A DNA stretch of 64,000 nucleotides from the NCBI GenBank assembly GCA_963971425.1, contig OZ020524.1, forward strand, positions 372,001 through 436,000, given 5' to 3'. Position numbers and translations under genes: made by a program. The notes under the pieces are model-generated. The model was not told the DNA's origin, did no database searches, and saw nothing but the letters and a program-made list of their open reading frames with translations. The stretch comes from Bryoerythrophyllum caledonicum (Eukaryota; Streptophyta; Bryopsida; Pottiales; Pottiaceae). This document shows positions 1-10,617 of this stretch, piece by piece. Each line of letters starts with the position of its first letter. The stretch's first letter is position 1.

Positions 1-3000
1 GATCTTTTAATATACAAAAAGCTTTTGAAGATGTTGGACACATTTACTTAAATTTGTTTGTCATCATATAGCTCATTCTCAATGCTGCACAATGGATATA
101 TGGACGAATGAAAAGCCATATATAACGAAATGATTTCCAAAATCATCAAACATTGTTAAGTCAATTTAATAAAATACAAACAATCTCCGCAAATATGGTC
201 AGGTTCGATAAGAGAGGTGAATCAAAGTTTTTTGGTAGACCTAGTTGTTGAGAGCAATTAAAAGAATTTGTACATGATGCATCATTCTTTGTGCAATAGA
301 GTTCTACACTTTATTTTGTATAGTTGTAAAAAGAGTATCAAGTTATTAATTTTATGACAACATGCTATGAAATTGGTTGTGAAATATTGTATATTTGGTT
401 CATAATTCTAGTGAAACAGATACAACATATTGCTAAATTAGTTTGCAATACCATAATATTGAATTTGCACATCTATGAATTCATATAACAAAAGGAGTAA
501 TTTTCGATATCAAACTATAATACTAAAGATAAAAAATATTTAGTTAGTGCAAGTAACAAGGTATGTAAAAAACCTTACCATGCATTGACTCTAATAATGT
601 AAGCCAAAAAAAATGAACAACAAAGATTTGGTATGAAGGAAATGAGTTTTTTTAAATTTATTTTTAAAAACTAATATATAGTAGTTTGATAATTCTTGGT
701 TTGAAAATTGAAAATACAGTATATATCTATGAAGACCAAAAGGTGGGCATGAATAAAGAAAAATACAGCTCCTTAGTAAAAATTATTCTCACCTCTTTTT
801 GGCAAGGTGCACAAAACAAATTTCACTTCCTCATAGAAGTTTGAATTACATTTTCCCTTATAACTTTTTAAATCTACTTTAGAAAGAAGCATGGATGTTA
901 GTTTTGACCTTTTAAATTTTTTATTTACACAAAAATGAAGTAAATAAAAACTAGAACGTGGTTCCTTGATTATTGAACCTCTTTTCATTGCTTACTTTTT
1001 CAAATATGCCACATTTTTTTATTACCTTACAAAATTTGTGTACAAGGAAATAACATCACATACATTGTGATGGTAAAAAATTTAGAACATTTATAATGCA
1101 AAACTTTGACAACACATGAAGTATAGGTTTGTTGCAATTTTAATGTTAGGAAGAAAAAAAACTTTTTCTCCTCACTTCAAACTCTATAATCTTTCAAGCT
1201 ATCAAAGATTATAGATATTTGTAAGAATTTGATTTGGATCTTTTATTTTCAAATGGAAATAATGACTTTAATTTTTTCACTCTTTGCTTTAAAATAAGTA
1301 GTTTTGAAAGGCTTTTGGTGCAACAATCAAGGAATTTTAGGGGCTAAGCTCTCATCTAATAAAATGAAACAATATTATCTTTATTCTCTTCAATATGAGA
1401 ACTTTGATTGTAATTGCAATTAGAAATCATTGTTTAATATATATTTAAGATATCTTACCCTGAACGTGCTTTCAAACCACGTTGTCTCATGCATTATGTA
1501 ATAAAAAACAATTGTTATAATTGCTTGATAAAAGCCCAAACAAAACCCTTGAATAAATAAATCTTCAAGATTCCATGAATCTGGTTTTTTAGATGGAGTA
1601 ACAATATCCTTTGTCCAATATAAATTTGAGTTTCAGTAAAAGAGCAATTAATTAAGATGTTCATTAAAAGTATTATATTAAGAAGCACTCATCAAGTATA
1701 TTGTAAATGTATGTATTATTAGTTTTTTTAGTACCAGAAGCAAAGTTATTTTACTTCATATTATAAGATGAAACTTTAAGTATTGTTCAATTTTGCATCA
1801 ACAAAAAAAATTATATGGTTGAAGGAAATTTGATAATTAACCAAAAATCATAAAAGCCTCACCTTAATTAATAAGAAGCTTTCTGAAATTTGAAACAATT
1901 CAATAGCAAGCCCTCTAAGAAATTTTATTTGAAAATAAAATTACAGGAAACAAATCAAAACAATAAATTTCATCAATCATAGAAATAAATTTTGATTGTG
2001 GAATATCATTTTAAAAATATAATTTACAAGTAGAATAAGAACATAAAATCTATATTGTTAATCCTCTATATAGGAAATAACTGGATATGAATATCTAATT
2101 AATTAACGCTTTCTTTAGTTGTTATAGGGTGTATCAATACAAAAAATTGATTTGTTGTAAAATAAAACCTCGTGAGAACATAATTTTTTTATAAATCATA
2201 AAGGTAATCAATTTATGGAAAATAAAGAGTGAAAGTAGAAAAATCTAAGATGTATTGCAAGTAGTTTATTGCATGGAAAATAGAGTCATAAAAAATCTCT
2301 TTAAATTAAGATTTTTGTGCCAAAGAAACTAATTTTTAATCACATGTTCGATCCAAATATAAGTTTTTAGAAAACGGTTCTAATTTTTGGAATTTAAATT
2401 GCATACACATTATATGCATTTTGGAAGACTTATACCCTACTTTGGAGTTGTATGCTACTTTGGATACTAGAAAATGCATTGTTGAATTCAACAAATATAT
2501 TTAGCACTTATAAATAAGTATTTATAAATAAGCACTTATAAATAGAATTTCACATTTTCTATGGTATTTGATGGATGTAAGAGAATAAATTTGTATTGAA
2601 ATTTTGTTTTAAAAAAAAATTATTTTTGTACAAATGCTAATGTCTCTTCCTACATACAATGCTTCCATTTTGGTTAATATAAATTCCAAATCACTGTATA
2701 CACTATTAAGCAGATGGGATTAAAAAAACCATTATAAATATTTATTTCAAAAAAAAATATCAAAATAAAGCTAATAAATTACAAAACACCTTTAAACCTA
2801 TTTGATTTAATTATTTGAAGTTACTTACAAGATTCTATTGATTGATTAAGTTGTGCACTCAACCTATTGTACAAGTTACACTACATATTGATAAGAATTG
2901 TAGATACCATATTCTGTTATAATAATTATTGGATGTTGTTCATTGATCAAGTGCAACCATATAAAATTAGAAATGGAAATTAGAAGCTCAATTTCAATCA

Positions 3001-3123
3001 CAAGTAGCTCAAAGAAAGAAAACCAACATAAATTCTACTAGTGCTATTAAAGTCTTCAGAGAGTGTTGTTTTTTTGGAATTAAGTAAACATCCCTTGTGT
3101 TTGAATAGTTTTAATAAAAATAT
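1..3123. other. AT-rich stretch without recognisable genes
   Basis: Strongly AT-rich DNA with many homopolymer runs. Only short open frames occur (longest about 71 codons) and none has a recognisable motif or sensible composition. I see no exon of the ATPase found further right, no RNA gene and no clear transposon end. Confidence 0.6.
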
Positions 3124-3462
3124 TGTAGTGCCTTACTGACCAGAGTCGTAAACGATAAAATCGTTAAGACTCAATCCGGGTGTGATGAACCAGAACCGGG
3201 CTCCAACCGTTATAAACGGAATCGGAATCTAACGGATATAACCAAAACCAACTAAGGGAAATGATTACTAGACGACTAATAAACAGTTATGCCAGAAGGC
3301 AAGCTCCTCATCTTTTCTTGCTTCGATTTCTTGTCATTTAGTGGCGCTGGAGGTAAAGGGTAGTTGTCGTGTAAAGAAAGATCGATAACCACAACAGATC
3401 GAGAGTCCTAACCAACATCAAATAAACGAAAAACATACACTAAAATGAGTATACGTAATACA
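3124..3462 (-). repeat. 3' LTR of the methyltransferase-bearing gypsy element
   Basis: On the minus strand the segment begins TGTATTACGTATACTC directly after a G-rich polypurine stretch and ends CACTACA, fitting the TG..CA borders of an LTR of about 339 bp. Diverged copies of its start and the adjoining internal sequence recur near 28,250-28,705 and 46,975-47,060, which supports the border. The matching 5' LTR was not found. Confidence 0.65.
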
Positions 3463-3785
3463 CCCTCAAGTGCCCCCCTTAGCGGATAAAGAGACCCTCT
3501 ATCCAGCTAGGACCAAACAACACTAATAAGACTAAACGCCACGGTGATGTCGCTGCAACAACTGTACGCATCCAGCCAAAGATGTCGCCGTCATCGAATC
3601 AATAAGCATATGAAGAAGTAACAAAGAGATGGTAGGCCGGGTGCAATGTGAGCCCCATCTTTAATCGCCTTAGGCAATTTTGTTGCCAATCCCTTGGTCA
3701 ATCTCCACGTTGCCTATCCCTGAATCGAAATCAGGAACTCCAACTGGATGGCAACGTACCACACAATGACAAGTCCACGAGGAAT
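3463..3785 (-). promoter_or_regulatory. 3' untranslated region with polypurine tract and conserved 38-bp block
   Basis: Lies between the pol stop and the 3' LTR. The minus-strand sequence next to the LTR (3,463-3,480) is AAGGGGGGCACTTGAGGG, a likely polypurine primer for plus-strand synthesis. At 3,631-3,668 is a block with the core GATGGGGCTC and GCACCCGGC. It recurs in both gag-only elements (11,325-11,363 and 15,161-15,198) and in a relic near 28,516. Its role is unknown; conservation between different element types suggests a cis-acting replication or packaging signal. Confidence 0.55.
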
Positions 3786-5120
3786 TCAAGCCGTTTCATC
3801 GGTTGAAATGTGACTCGAAGACCTCCGACAACGAGGGCAAGTCCAATCCCCGGACGGTAGAGTAGAGAGAGGCGGCATCAAGCAAGCCATATGCCAACCA
3901 CGCTGGCAATGGTCACAAAGCAACATAGTAGCCGCACCCTTCTTCTCACCACACACAAAACATGGAAGACCCTGTGGCACAATGGCCAACTCAGGATGCA
4001 CGGAGCCATCAATGGGCAAATGGCAGGGGGCGCAGTTCTTGGAGTGCTCCCGACACTCCCGGCCATCTTTGCCTTCCAGCAACAAGATGCCACTTGGCAA
4101 CACATCCTTCACACGAAGAATGGTGCGCCCGGCCTTGACGTCTAACGTCGTAGGCGCCTCACGTTGCAAATAAACGTAATCTCCAGTGGAAAAACGCCGC
4201 AACTGAGGTCGATAAGCGCCGCTGCGAATGCGAGCGTACCGTAACGTGTTGCGCTGCTGAGCGATAGATAAATTCTCCATGGCCATTGGCATGGCCCGCT
4301 TGAAGAACTCCGCCCGATCACGCAGACACTGGATCCAGACCTCTGGATCATCCAAGTCCACAACTGGGGCCAACTTCTCCCGTACAGAATTGGGTAGAAT
4401 CGGCTCCCGTCCGTACAACAACTGATACGGACTGAAAGCGGCCAAAGAGGCCTGCCGGCTAAACCGGTGTCCCATGGCGATCCATGGTATCATCAGATCC
4501 CAATCACGGTGGCCACCCTGAAGTAATCCATACTTCCGTAGTCCACGCTTGACGGTCTGAACCACACGCTCCGCCAAACCGTCTGCTTCCGGATGATCCC
4601 GAGAAGTGGTACGGTGGTCAATGAAAGCCTTGGTGCACAAAGCCTCGAAAGCACCAAGGAACTCACGCCCTTGGTCAGTCAACACCTCAGCTGGAGCTCC
4701 AAAACAAGCGAGCACCCGGTCAAGAAATGCCATGGCCGCCAACTCCGAGGAGTTCTGTGGTAGTGCCACAAGCTCAATCTACTTGCTGAAGTGCTCCACC
4801 ATCACCAACACATACTTGGCTCCACGTGGGGTGACAACAAGTGGCCCGGCAAAATCCAGAGACCAACGCTAGCCCAAACCCATGATGGGCAAAGGCTGCA
4901 ACTGTGGTGACAAGGTGTTGAAGTTGGATCTGACCCGATCACAGACTTCACACCGTGAAACGTACGTGGCAACCTGCTGATACATGCCGGTCCACCAATA
5001 TTGACTGTGCAACATCGAATGAGTCCGCCGGACGCCAAAATGACCAAGGTCTTCGTGTACCTGCCGTACCAACGAAGCCCTCTGATCCGGTCTGGGAACT
5101 ATGCGCCTAGTTCCATCCGG
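3786..5120 (-). pseudogene. Integrase with HHCC zinc domain, DDE core and C-terminal PHD finger
   Basis: Inserts the retrotransposon cDNA into chromosomal DNA. The zinc-binding region (about 4,930-5,070) shows H-x4-H and C-x2-C. The catalytic core shows LDFAGP, TDQGREF and GLAERV, giving the D, D and E residues with family-like spacing. The last 45 residues before a short tail (3,828-3,962) form a PHD finger: C-x2-C, C-x2-C, H-x2-C, C-x2-C, with the tryptophan two residues before the last pair. PHD fingers often read histone H3 tails, so this may replace the chromodomain of other gypsy integrases as a targeting module (inference). Two in-frame TAG codons (4,869-4,871, 4,779-4,781) interrupt the frame; both fall where family members usually have tryptophan. 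The frame ends in TGA. Confidence 0.88.
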
Positions 5121-6137
5121 CTACAACCGAAATAGAAGGTCGTTCTCCCAACGGAACCTCGCTATCCGGTGTCCAACTCGATCGCGCTCCATGGCCGAAA
5201 GAACGGACGGAAGTGTGCCATGTTGCAGCTTGTGCAAGATAGGAACGTCTTCCCACACGTCGCTAATAACCTGGGCCTTGTCCGATTCCTCATCTGCTGC
5301 CATATCAGGCAACGCCGACGTGGATCCGGACATCAATGTGAGGTAGGCTGCTGCATGCCACCCCGGGACTGACTCCCTGTCACAGTCCCCATGCCACCTG
5401 ACACCAGTCAAATCTTCCTCCGATGGACTTGGATTGCGAGATAGACCATCCGCATCCAAGTTCGTGATGCCCGCTCGGTGTACAACCTCAAAATCATACT
5501 CCTGGAGCAACAAAGCCCACCTGGCAAGCTTGCCAGTAAGCTTGTCAGACTCCATGAGCCACTTCAAAGGCTGGTGGTCGGTCACCAAAGTAAAACGCTG
5601 CCCATACAAGTAGGGTCTAAAATGAGCTATGGCCCAAACCGCGGCCAAGGCCTCCCCCTCATAGGACGAATAGTTGGACTCCGCGTTGTTGTTGCTCCTA
5701 GAAGCAAACGCCACAACGTACTCCCGTCCTTCATCATCCTTTTGAGTCAACACGGCTCCCAATCCTACCGCACTCCAATCCGTGTGCAAGTGGAAAGGCC
5801 GTATAGCATCTGGACGTCGCTGTACAAGCGCTGAACCGAGCTTCAGTTTCAAAGTAGCAAACGTCTGCTGCTGCTCCCGTCCCCAAGTCCATGGCTGATC
5901 CTTCCCCGTGAGAATAGTCAACGGCTTGGCAATCAAGCAGAAGTTCTTGACAAACCGGCGATAGTAATTTGCTAGGCCAAAAAAAGCTCTTAGCCGTGAC
6001 ACGTCGATTGGGGCTGGGATCTTCTGCAGCGAGTCAACCTTCGCCTGCTGCACGCCAAGACCTCCTCGAACAATCATATGTCCCAAGTATGGCAACCGGT
6101 CATGGAAGAATTTGCATTTGCCATGGTGCAAGCGCAA
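5121..6137 (-). pseudogene. RT connection and RNase H domains
   Basis: Continues the reverse transcriptase. The N-terminal third carries YLGH and the LRAFFGLANYYRRFVKNF block typical of gypsy RT thumb/connection regions. The RNase H part shows HTDWSAVGLGAVL (first acidic residue), EGEALAAVWA (second), TDHQPLKWL (third) and the closing VVHRAGITNLDADGLSR, so the active-site acids are present. RNase H removes the RNA template during cDNA synthesis. The frame is the same as the neighbouring RT and integrase, interrupted by TAG at 6,144-6,146 and at 5,121-5,123. No frameshift is needed across this part. Confidence 0.9.
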
Positions 6138-6143
6138 TCCCCA

Positions 6144-6917
6144 CTACCGTAGCCTCTTGAACACCGCCTGAAGATGCCTCACATGCTCCTGTGGGCTGCT
6201 ACTAAAAATGATAACATCATCAATGTAGCATCGGGCAAACGGTAAACCGGTCAACACCCGGTCCATCACCCTCTGAAACTCAGCGGGTGCGTTCTTGAGG
6301 CCAAATGGAAGAAACTTCCAATGGTAGAGCTGATCTCTCCCATCCAGATCAACTCCCCAGAACGCCGTCTTCACCCGGTCTTCCACCATCAATGGTAACT
6401 GGTGGTAACCGGACCGCAAATCCAGAGTACTAAATACTCTGGCGTGTCCCACCGCATCAAACAACTCCTCTGGCGTGGGCATGGGATACCGATCCGACTT
6501 GGTCTTACGATTGACCGGTCTATAATCCCCACACATCCGCTTCTCCGTCCAGTTGCCAAAGATGTCCTTCTTCGATGGCATCACCGTGGTACAAGCGTAC
6601 TCGCCGTTGGAGAGCTCAATCAAACTGGCGGCCAACAACTCCTGACAACGAGTCTGAACCCCAACTTTCTCAGATGGACTGAGCTTGTACGGTCGTCGGA
6701 AGATCGGGTGGTCATCCTCCAACTGAATGTGAATCGGTTTGCCTCTATAGCCCTCCAAATCATGGAGACTAAAGGCAAAACAACTACGATACGAACGTAT
6801 AAACGCTCGTACCCTTCGTGCCTCGGCACTAGTAAGATGTGGCCCCAAATCCAGAGGCCAATAATCAAACTCTGTGGTCTCCTTCTCCACCGTAGAAGAC
6901 TCACCGCGTACCGGCAC
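6144..6917 (-). pseudogene. Reverse transcriptase catalytic domain
   Basis: Copies element RNA into DNA. Visible blocks are MCGDYRPVNRKT, FSTLDLRSGYHQLP, FLPFGLKNAPAEFQRVMD and the catalytic YIDD box (6,216-6,227), all in gypsy-family order. The frame is the same as the upstream methyltransferase, from which it is separated by a TAG at 6,930-6,932 followed by CAA TCA. The listed start is a GTG and only marks the open frame; translation would come from the upstream polyprotein by readthrough, or this copy is dead. Confidence 0.93.
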
Positions 6918-6929
6918 GGCCGGTGATTG

Positions 6930-8201
6930 CTACTTGGTAGCAGAGAGGGCATTAATGCCCCCAGACCCCTCACTCACGGGATCTACAGAAAATCCCATGT
7001 CGTGATGATAAAACTGGGAAAAGATATCTCGAGCATCCTCACGGCCAAAGTCCTCTTCCAAGGCTACAAAGACACGCTGAGCACGAAGCTCATCAGCTCC
7101 ATGCCTCTTCAAACGAAAAAGCAACTCCGCTTCCTCGATCTCTGTGAGATGTGGCACCGCTGCCCCCTGACCATCAGAGTCTGCCCCCAGCACGCATGGA
7201 TGGTCACTTGAACGGCGTTGAGCGGCGAAACAGAGGCCACATATCCAAACAAGGGTGTTGAGGTCAATGGCTTGATCCAACAAATAACGGCGTTGGCCCT
7301 CAAAGATATCCGGTGCGGCGGTGGTGCCTGTCAAAAAGCCCATCGCCCGCTCCCTCTCATCGGCAGAAGGCTCCTCGAAAGTTTGGGAAGAAGAATCCCA
7401 AACCATGCTCGGACAGCGTGTCCTGAAGGCAAAAGAGCCTGGATAGCACATCAAAGTGGGAAATGCCCCCCGAGTGAAACCAACGCGGTTGACCACCGCC
7501 AATGGTGGCTCATCATCCTTTGTAACCTCCGTGGAAACACGGTGGTTGTCTAAAATGTCATCGACCTCACGGCGCACGGGCCGTTGCACTTGAGCAAGTG
7601 CAAAAGTGAGCGTCGTGGATGATGCCATGTTGGTCCAAATCCAACGTGGCCGATGGGCGTAAGATCCCAACGCCGTGGCATCAACAAACGTAGGGGGACC
7701 AAGAAGGTGATGGATGTACGCCCCATCCTCACGCACTTTCGTCCGTGTATCTCCCAATAGGGGTACATTCTCAAAAATGTACCCCGGTGGTGTCGATTGG
7801 TGGGTAATCCACCACTGGACGAGCCTGAGCAAATCCGCAAAGAGACCCGACCGTGGATCATCCAAGCCACGTCCACTTCCCGCCCGTGAGTGGCCTTGGC
7901 AAGGCCATCCGGCAATCACCAAGTCCACGTGACCTAACTAGCGAAGATCATCCTCACTGATCAACGTCACATCACGTGGCAACTTGCCAAAACACCCTCG
8001 AATCGCAGAAGATGGTAACTACTCTGGATACAACGCCAAAAGACGCTGAATGTGATGGTGAGCGGCACGGTTGGCTGTAAAGCCACTATCCACGTGGATA
8101 TACCGTCGTACCTTGAGCCCGGCCTCCAACACAGCCGCGAGCCCCGTACCGATACTGGCAAATAACTCCACAAGGGTAATACCCTCAACGGTGGTCGCCA
8201 C
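6930..8201 (-). pseudogene. DNA (cytosine-5) methyltransferase domain inside the retrotransposon polyprotein
   Basis: Would transfer a methyl group from S-adenosylmethionine to C5 of cytosine. Motifs are in the usual, unpermuted order: I (LVELFASIGTGLAAVLEAG, cofactor binding, near 8,140-8,175), IV with the catalytic PCQ (GWPCQGHS, 7,896-7,904), VI (FENV, 7,764-7,772), VIII (HRPRW), IX (ADERERAMGF) and a motif-X-like QAIDLNTLVW. A linker of about 90 residues leads to RT. TAG codons at 8,019-8,021 and 7,938-7,940 interrupt an otherwise continuous frame. The protease upstream is in another frame, with the switch near 8,195-8,205. Methyltransferases captured by retrotransposons have been reported in Klebsormidium and dinoflagellates (de Mendoza and colleagues 2018), so this fits a known but rare class. 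Confidence 0.9.
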
Positions 8202-8642
8202 TGAATAGTACGAGCCAACAACGGAGTGGAAGAGTCCACTGAAGGCAGTGGAGCATCAAGAGCATCCACGATCTCTCCACTACGACAAGTGAGCTCCAAC
8301 GGTGTCCCCCACGGCAGAAGCGGATCCTTGCAATGACGGGCAGGGATCGCCAATGGTGAGTGCTCGCGTGAATCTTCCACCACAGACATAAATGCATATG
8401 TCTCCTCCAAAAGTGAAGAAGCACACGGCAAGTCTGATGCCAGAGCACTGCACCCAAACATAGCGTCTGTCGTCGAAGTCACCGCGCTAGCTGCGAAGAC
8501 TACGGGGATGAGCTCCTTCCTACCATCACCAGCAGACCACCCTGGCCTAATCCAGGCCTCCTCCGTCCAGTTATCCACCCCAAATCCAAGTGGATATAGT
8601 GCCTGCTGGCCCACCAAAATATCGTAGTTGCTGGCGCAAGTA
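8202..8642 (-). pseudogene. C-terminal part of aspartic protease region, cut off by insertion
   Basis: The frame carries NYDILVGQQALYPLGFG and the block AWIRPGW, which continue the retropepsin started at 16,037-17,365. With the 8,648-16,031 insertion and one 5-bp duplication removed, the two halves join in frame at the codons for Q-C-A-V. Roughly 100 further residues of low similarity link it to the methyltransferase. The frame then differs from that of the methyltransferase, so a one-base change or a programmed shift lies near 8,195-8,205. Confidence 0.8.
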
Positions 8643-8647
8643 ACAGC
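8643..8647. repeat. Target-site duplication ACAGC, left
   Basis: ACAGC directly precedes TGTGGGGCTCC; the same five bases follow the other end of the insertion at 16,032-16,036. Removing one copy plus the insertion restores the protease frame. Confidence 0.85.
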
Positions 8648-9172
8648 TGTGGGGCTCCATTTCCACATGGTGTCGGAGTTAACTTTAAATCCGGTTAAAA
8701 CAAAAAAATTAGTTAAGTAGTTATGATAGTTTCCACTAGGATTCATCCTATAGTCGTCAGAAAAGAATAATGACGAATGGATCGGGTTGCGAACCCTAAT
8801 TAAGCCAAAATCTGTTAAAATCGGAGCCGGAGGAGTTACCGGATTTTAGGGGCAGACAGTTATTCGGAACCGTCAGCCAGAACTGTCGCCATCAACTGTC
8901 ATCATGACTCCGTACTAACTGCCGGACTACTTAAGGATGGGGTTTGGGGGGAGAACTCTTTCTTCTCCATTCCTTCGTCGCGTGCAAGGTTTTCGTCTTC
9001 AGGCTTTCTTCCTCTCCCTCTTTCACTTCCTCGCTCCCGGTTTCTAATCTCTGGCCGTTACGGTTTGAAGCTTAGACGGTTCGAACGGACGTGTGTCCGT
9101 TAAGGAGTGCTTTTGTGAGGACGGTGCGTGCAGGGACTACCTTGAGAGACGGTGAGGATTTAGGAGGCCCTC
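8648..9172 (+). other. 5' non-coding leader of the outer gag-only element
   Basis: Begins with an imperfect TGTGG..CCACA inverted repeat, a feature also at the start of the inner element (TGTGGG..CCCACA, read on the minus strand). The segment near 9,108-9,150, with GTGCGTGCAGG, matches the inner element's leader near 13,585. No coding frame is seen. It probably contains the promoter and primer-binding site, but neither could be pinpointed. Confidence 0.5.
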
Positions 9173-10168
9173 ATGAAGTCTGTACCGATGGCTAAGAAGA
9201 AGAGGACGGATAGAGACGGGCGCGACAAAAGAGACGAAGAGCCGGCCGCGGGACTTCCCCCTTTGGCCCGAGTCCTTCCGGACATCCCCGAGGACCTGGA
9301 CGAATTTAACCTCCTGAAGTCGAGCCTGAAGACTATGGGGTGCGAGGGTTTGCTCGAAGTCCCCTGGGGTATGCGGGAAGAGGTCTACGTCCAGGAGCTT
9401 ATCGGCGCTCCGGACAAGAAGTACCAGGGGTTACTGAGAGCCCATCCGGAAAACTTGGGAGTTCCGGAATGGTCCTAGGCGTACGACTTCCGGGGCGGAC
9501 GCACCAAAGTGGTGGAACGACGAGACGAATTCTTGGTAGACAAATTTGCGAGTCCGGCTGACCCAAAGGACGGCTACAACATGCAGGACCTTCGGCATCT
9601 GGACGCCCAGCTCGTGCTAGGGTTTTTAAACCCTATCTTCCATCCGGAAAAGCCGAAGCGGGTGGTGGCAAAGTGGGCCTGCACCTTTCTCGGGGCACTC
9701 CGGAAGAAGATAGTAGTGGATTGGGGAACGCTTATGACGGACATGATCAACTGTCTGGTAGCCAACCTCCAGAGGGTGAAGAAGACGGCAACCCCCTTAG
9801 CCTCCTATGTGGTGCACCTCTATGCACACCACCAGCAACTCACTACGGCGGAAGTCCGGAAGTACGATATCGTCTTCAACTTCCAGAAGTACGGAGGGGA
9901 CGAGTCTGAAGAGGAAGAATCCAGAGAGGGAGAGCCAGCGCCGGAAGCAGCCACCACCAGCACTCCGGAGGGCCGGAAGGCTCCAAAGAGACCTCGGGGG
10001 AAAGAACCTGCGACGGAGAGTCCGGGCATCCGTAGCTCTTCTGCATCATCCGGAGAAGACGAGTCTGGACCCTCAGAAGGGACCAACCGGAAGAGGAGAA
10101 AGGTGGACCGGGACGACTCCAAGGGTCAACTCAAGCTGATGGATGAGCTCACCCACGACATTGGCTGG
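9173..10168 (+). pseudogene. Gag-like protein of outer element, N-terminal part
   Basis: Begins with a lysine/arginine-rich segment, then a helical region containing KTMGCEGLLEVPWG, NPIFHPEKPKRVVAKWA and a VDWGTLM block, then an acidic, serine/proline-rich stretch and a basic NRKRRKVDRDD. The same blocks occur in the inner element's protein and the older relic at 22.6-25.3 kb. They resemble a plant-specific retrotransposon Gag/'putative plant transposon protein' family (assignment from memory, not searched). A TAG at 9,476-9,478 interrupts the frame. The coding sequence is broken at 10,168 by the inner element and resumes in frame at 14,021 after the duplicated GCTGG. Confidence 0.7.
10164..10168. 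repeat. Target-site duplication GCTGG, left
   Basis: GCTGG precedes TGTTGCAG at 10,169 and follows ..CCCACA at 14,015 (copy at 14,016-14,020). Removing one copy with the insertion rejoins the outer gag in frame at D-I-G-W-R. Confidence 0.88.
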
Positions 10169-10455
10169 TGTTGCAGTTTGTAGAGTAAGTATTCCTCCGG
10201 ATAACACTTAGTTGGAGCTAAATGTGCCCGGAATGGTCGCTCTAAATTCGTTCCCTCAGAGATCTATTGCTTCTTCTTGGAATGATAAGTAAGCTATCTG
10301 CTATCCTTCTACCACACGCCAGTTAGCATTCCTATTCTACGCCTTATCTATTCATCTGGATTCCTCCGGACGTCCGATGTGGTTTCCTACTATTTTCCGG
10401 ATCCTTCCAACTTCCGGAAGGTCAGATGGAGTTTTTCTTCCGGAGTTTTTAAACG

Positions 10456-10538
10456 AGTGGCCGGGTACCACTGATCCTATTTGTGTAAGTGGCCGGATTC
10501 CCCACTGCCTTGTGACTTTAAGTGGCTAGACACCCACT
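10456..10538 (-). promoter_or_regulatory. Array of three AGTGG..CCACT hairpins (inner element)
   Basis: Three short inverted repeats AGTGG(7-9 nt)CCACT lie at 10,456-10,472, 10,488-10,506 and 10,521-10,538, spaced 32-33 bp. The same array is at 15,641-15,724 in the outer element. Function unknown; see findings. Confidence 0.6.
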
Positions 10539-10595
10539 CTCCCTATATTGCTAATCGGTCGTTGGTTTGTTGTTTTTGGATGCACTCTCTCACAT

Positions 10596-10617
10596 TATCC
10601 GGAAGGCCTTCCGGATA
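10596..10617. repeat. 22-bp perfect palindrome (inner element)
   Basis: The core ATCCGGAAGGCCTTCCGGAT is flanked by T and A, giving a 22-bp perfect palindrome. The same 20-bp core is at 15,532-15,551 in the outer element. Confidence 0.75.

Noticed and set aside
773-988. 71-codon frame at the left end
   Set aside because: No motif, AT-rich background and no conserved-looking composition.
3786-8201. Reassigned genetic code (TAG read as Gln or Trp) as the reason for TAG-only stops
   Set aside because: TAG replaces different expected residues (Trp at some sites, likely Gln at others) and is also the normal terminator of the Tc1 transposase. CHG-type deamination explains the pattern more simply.
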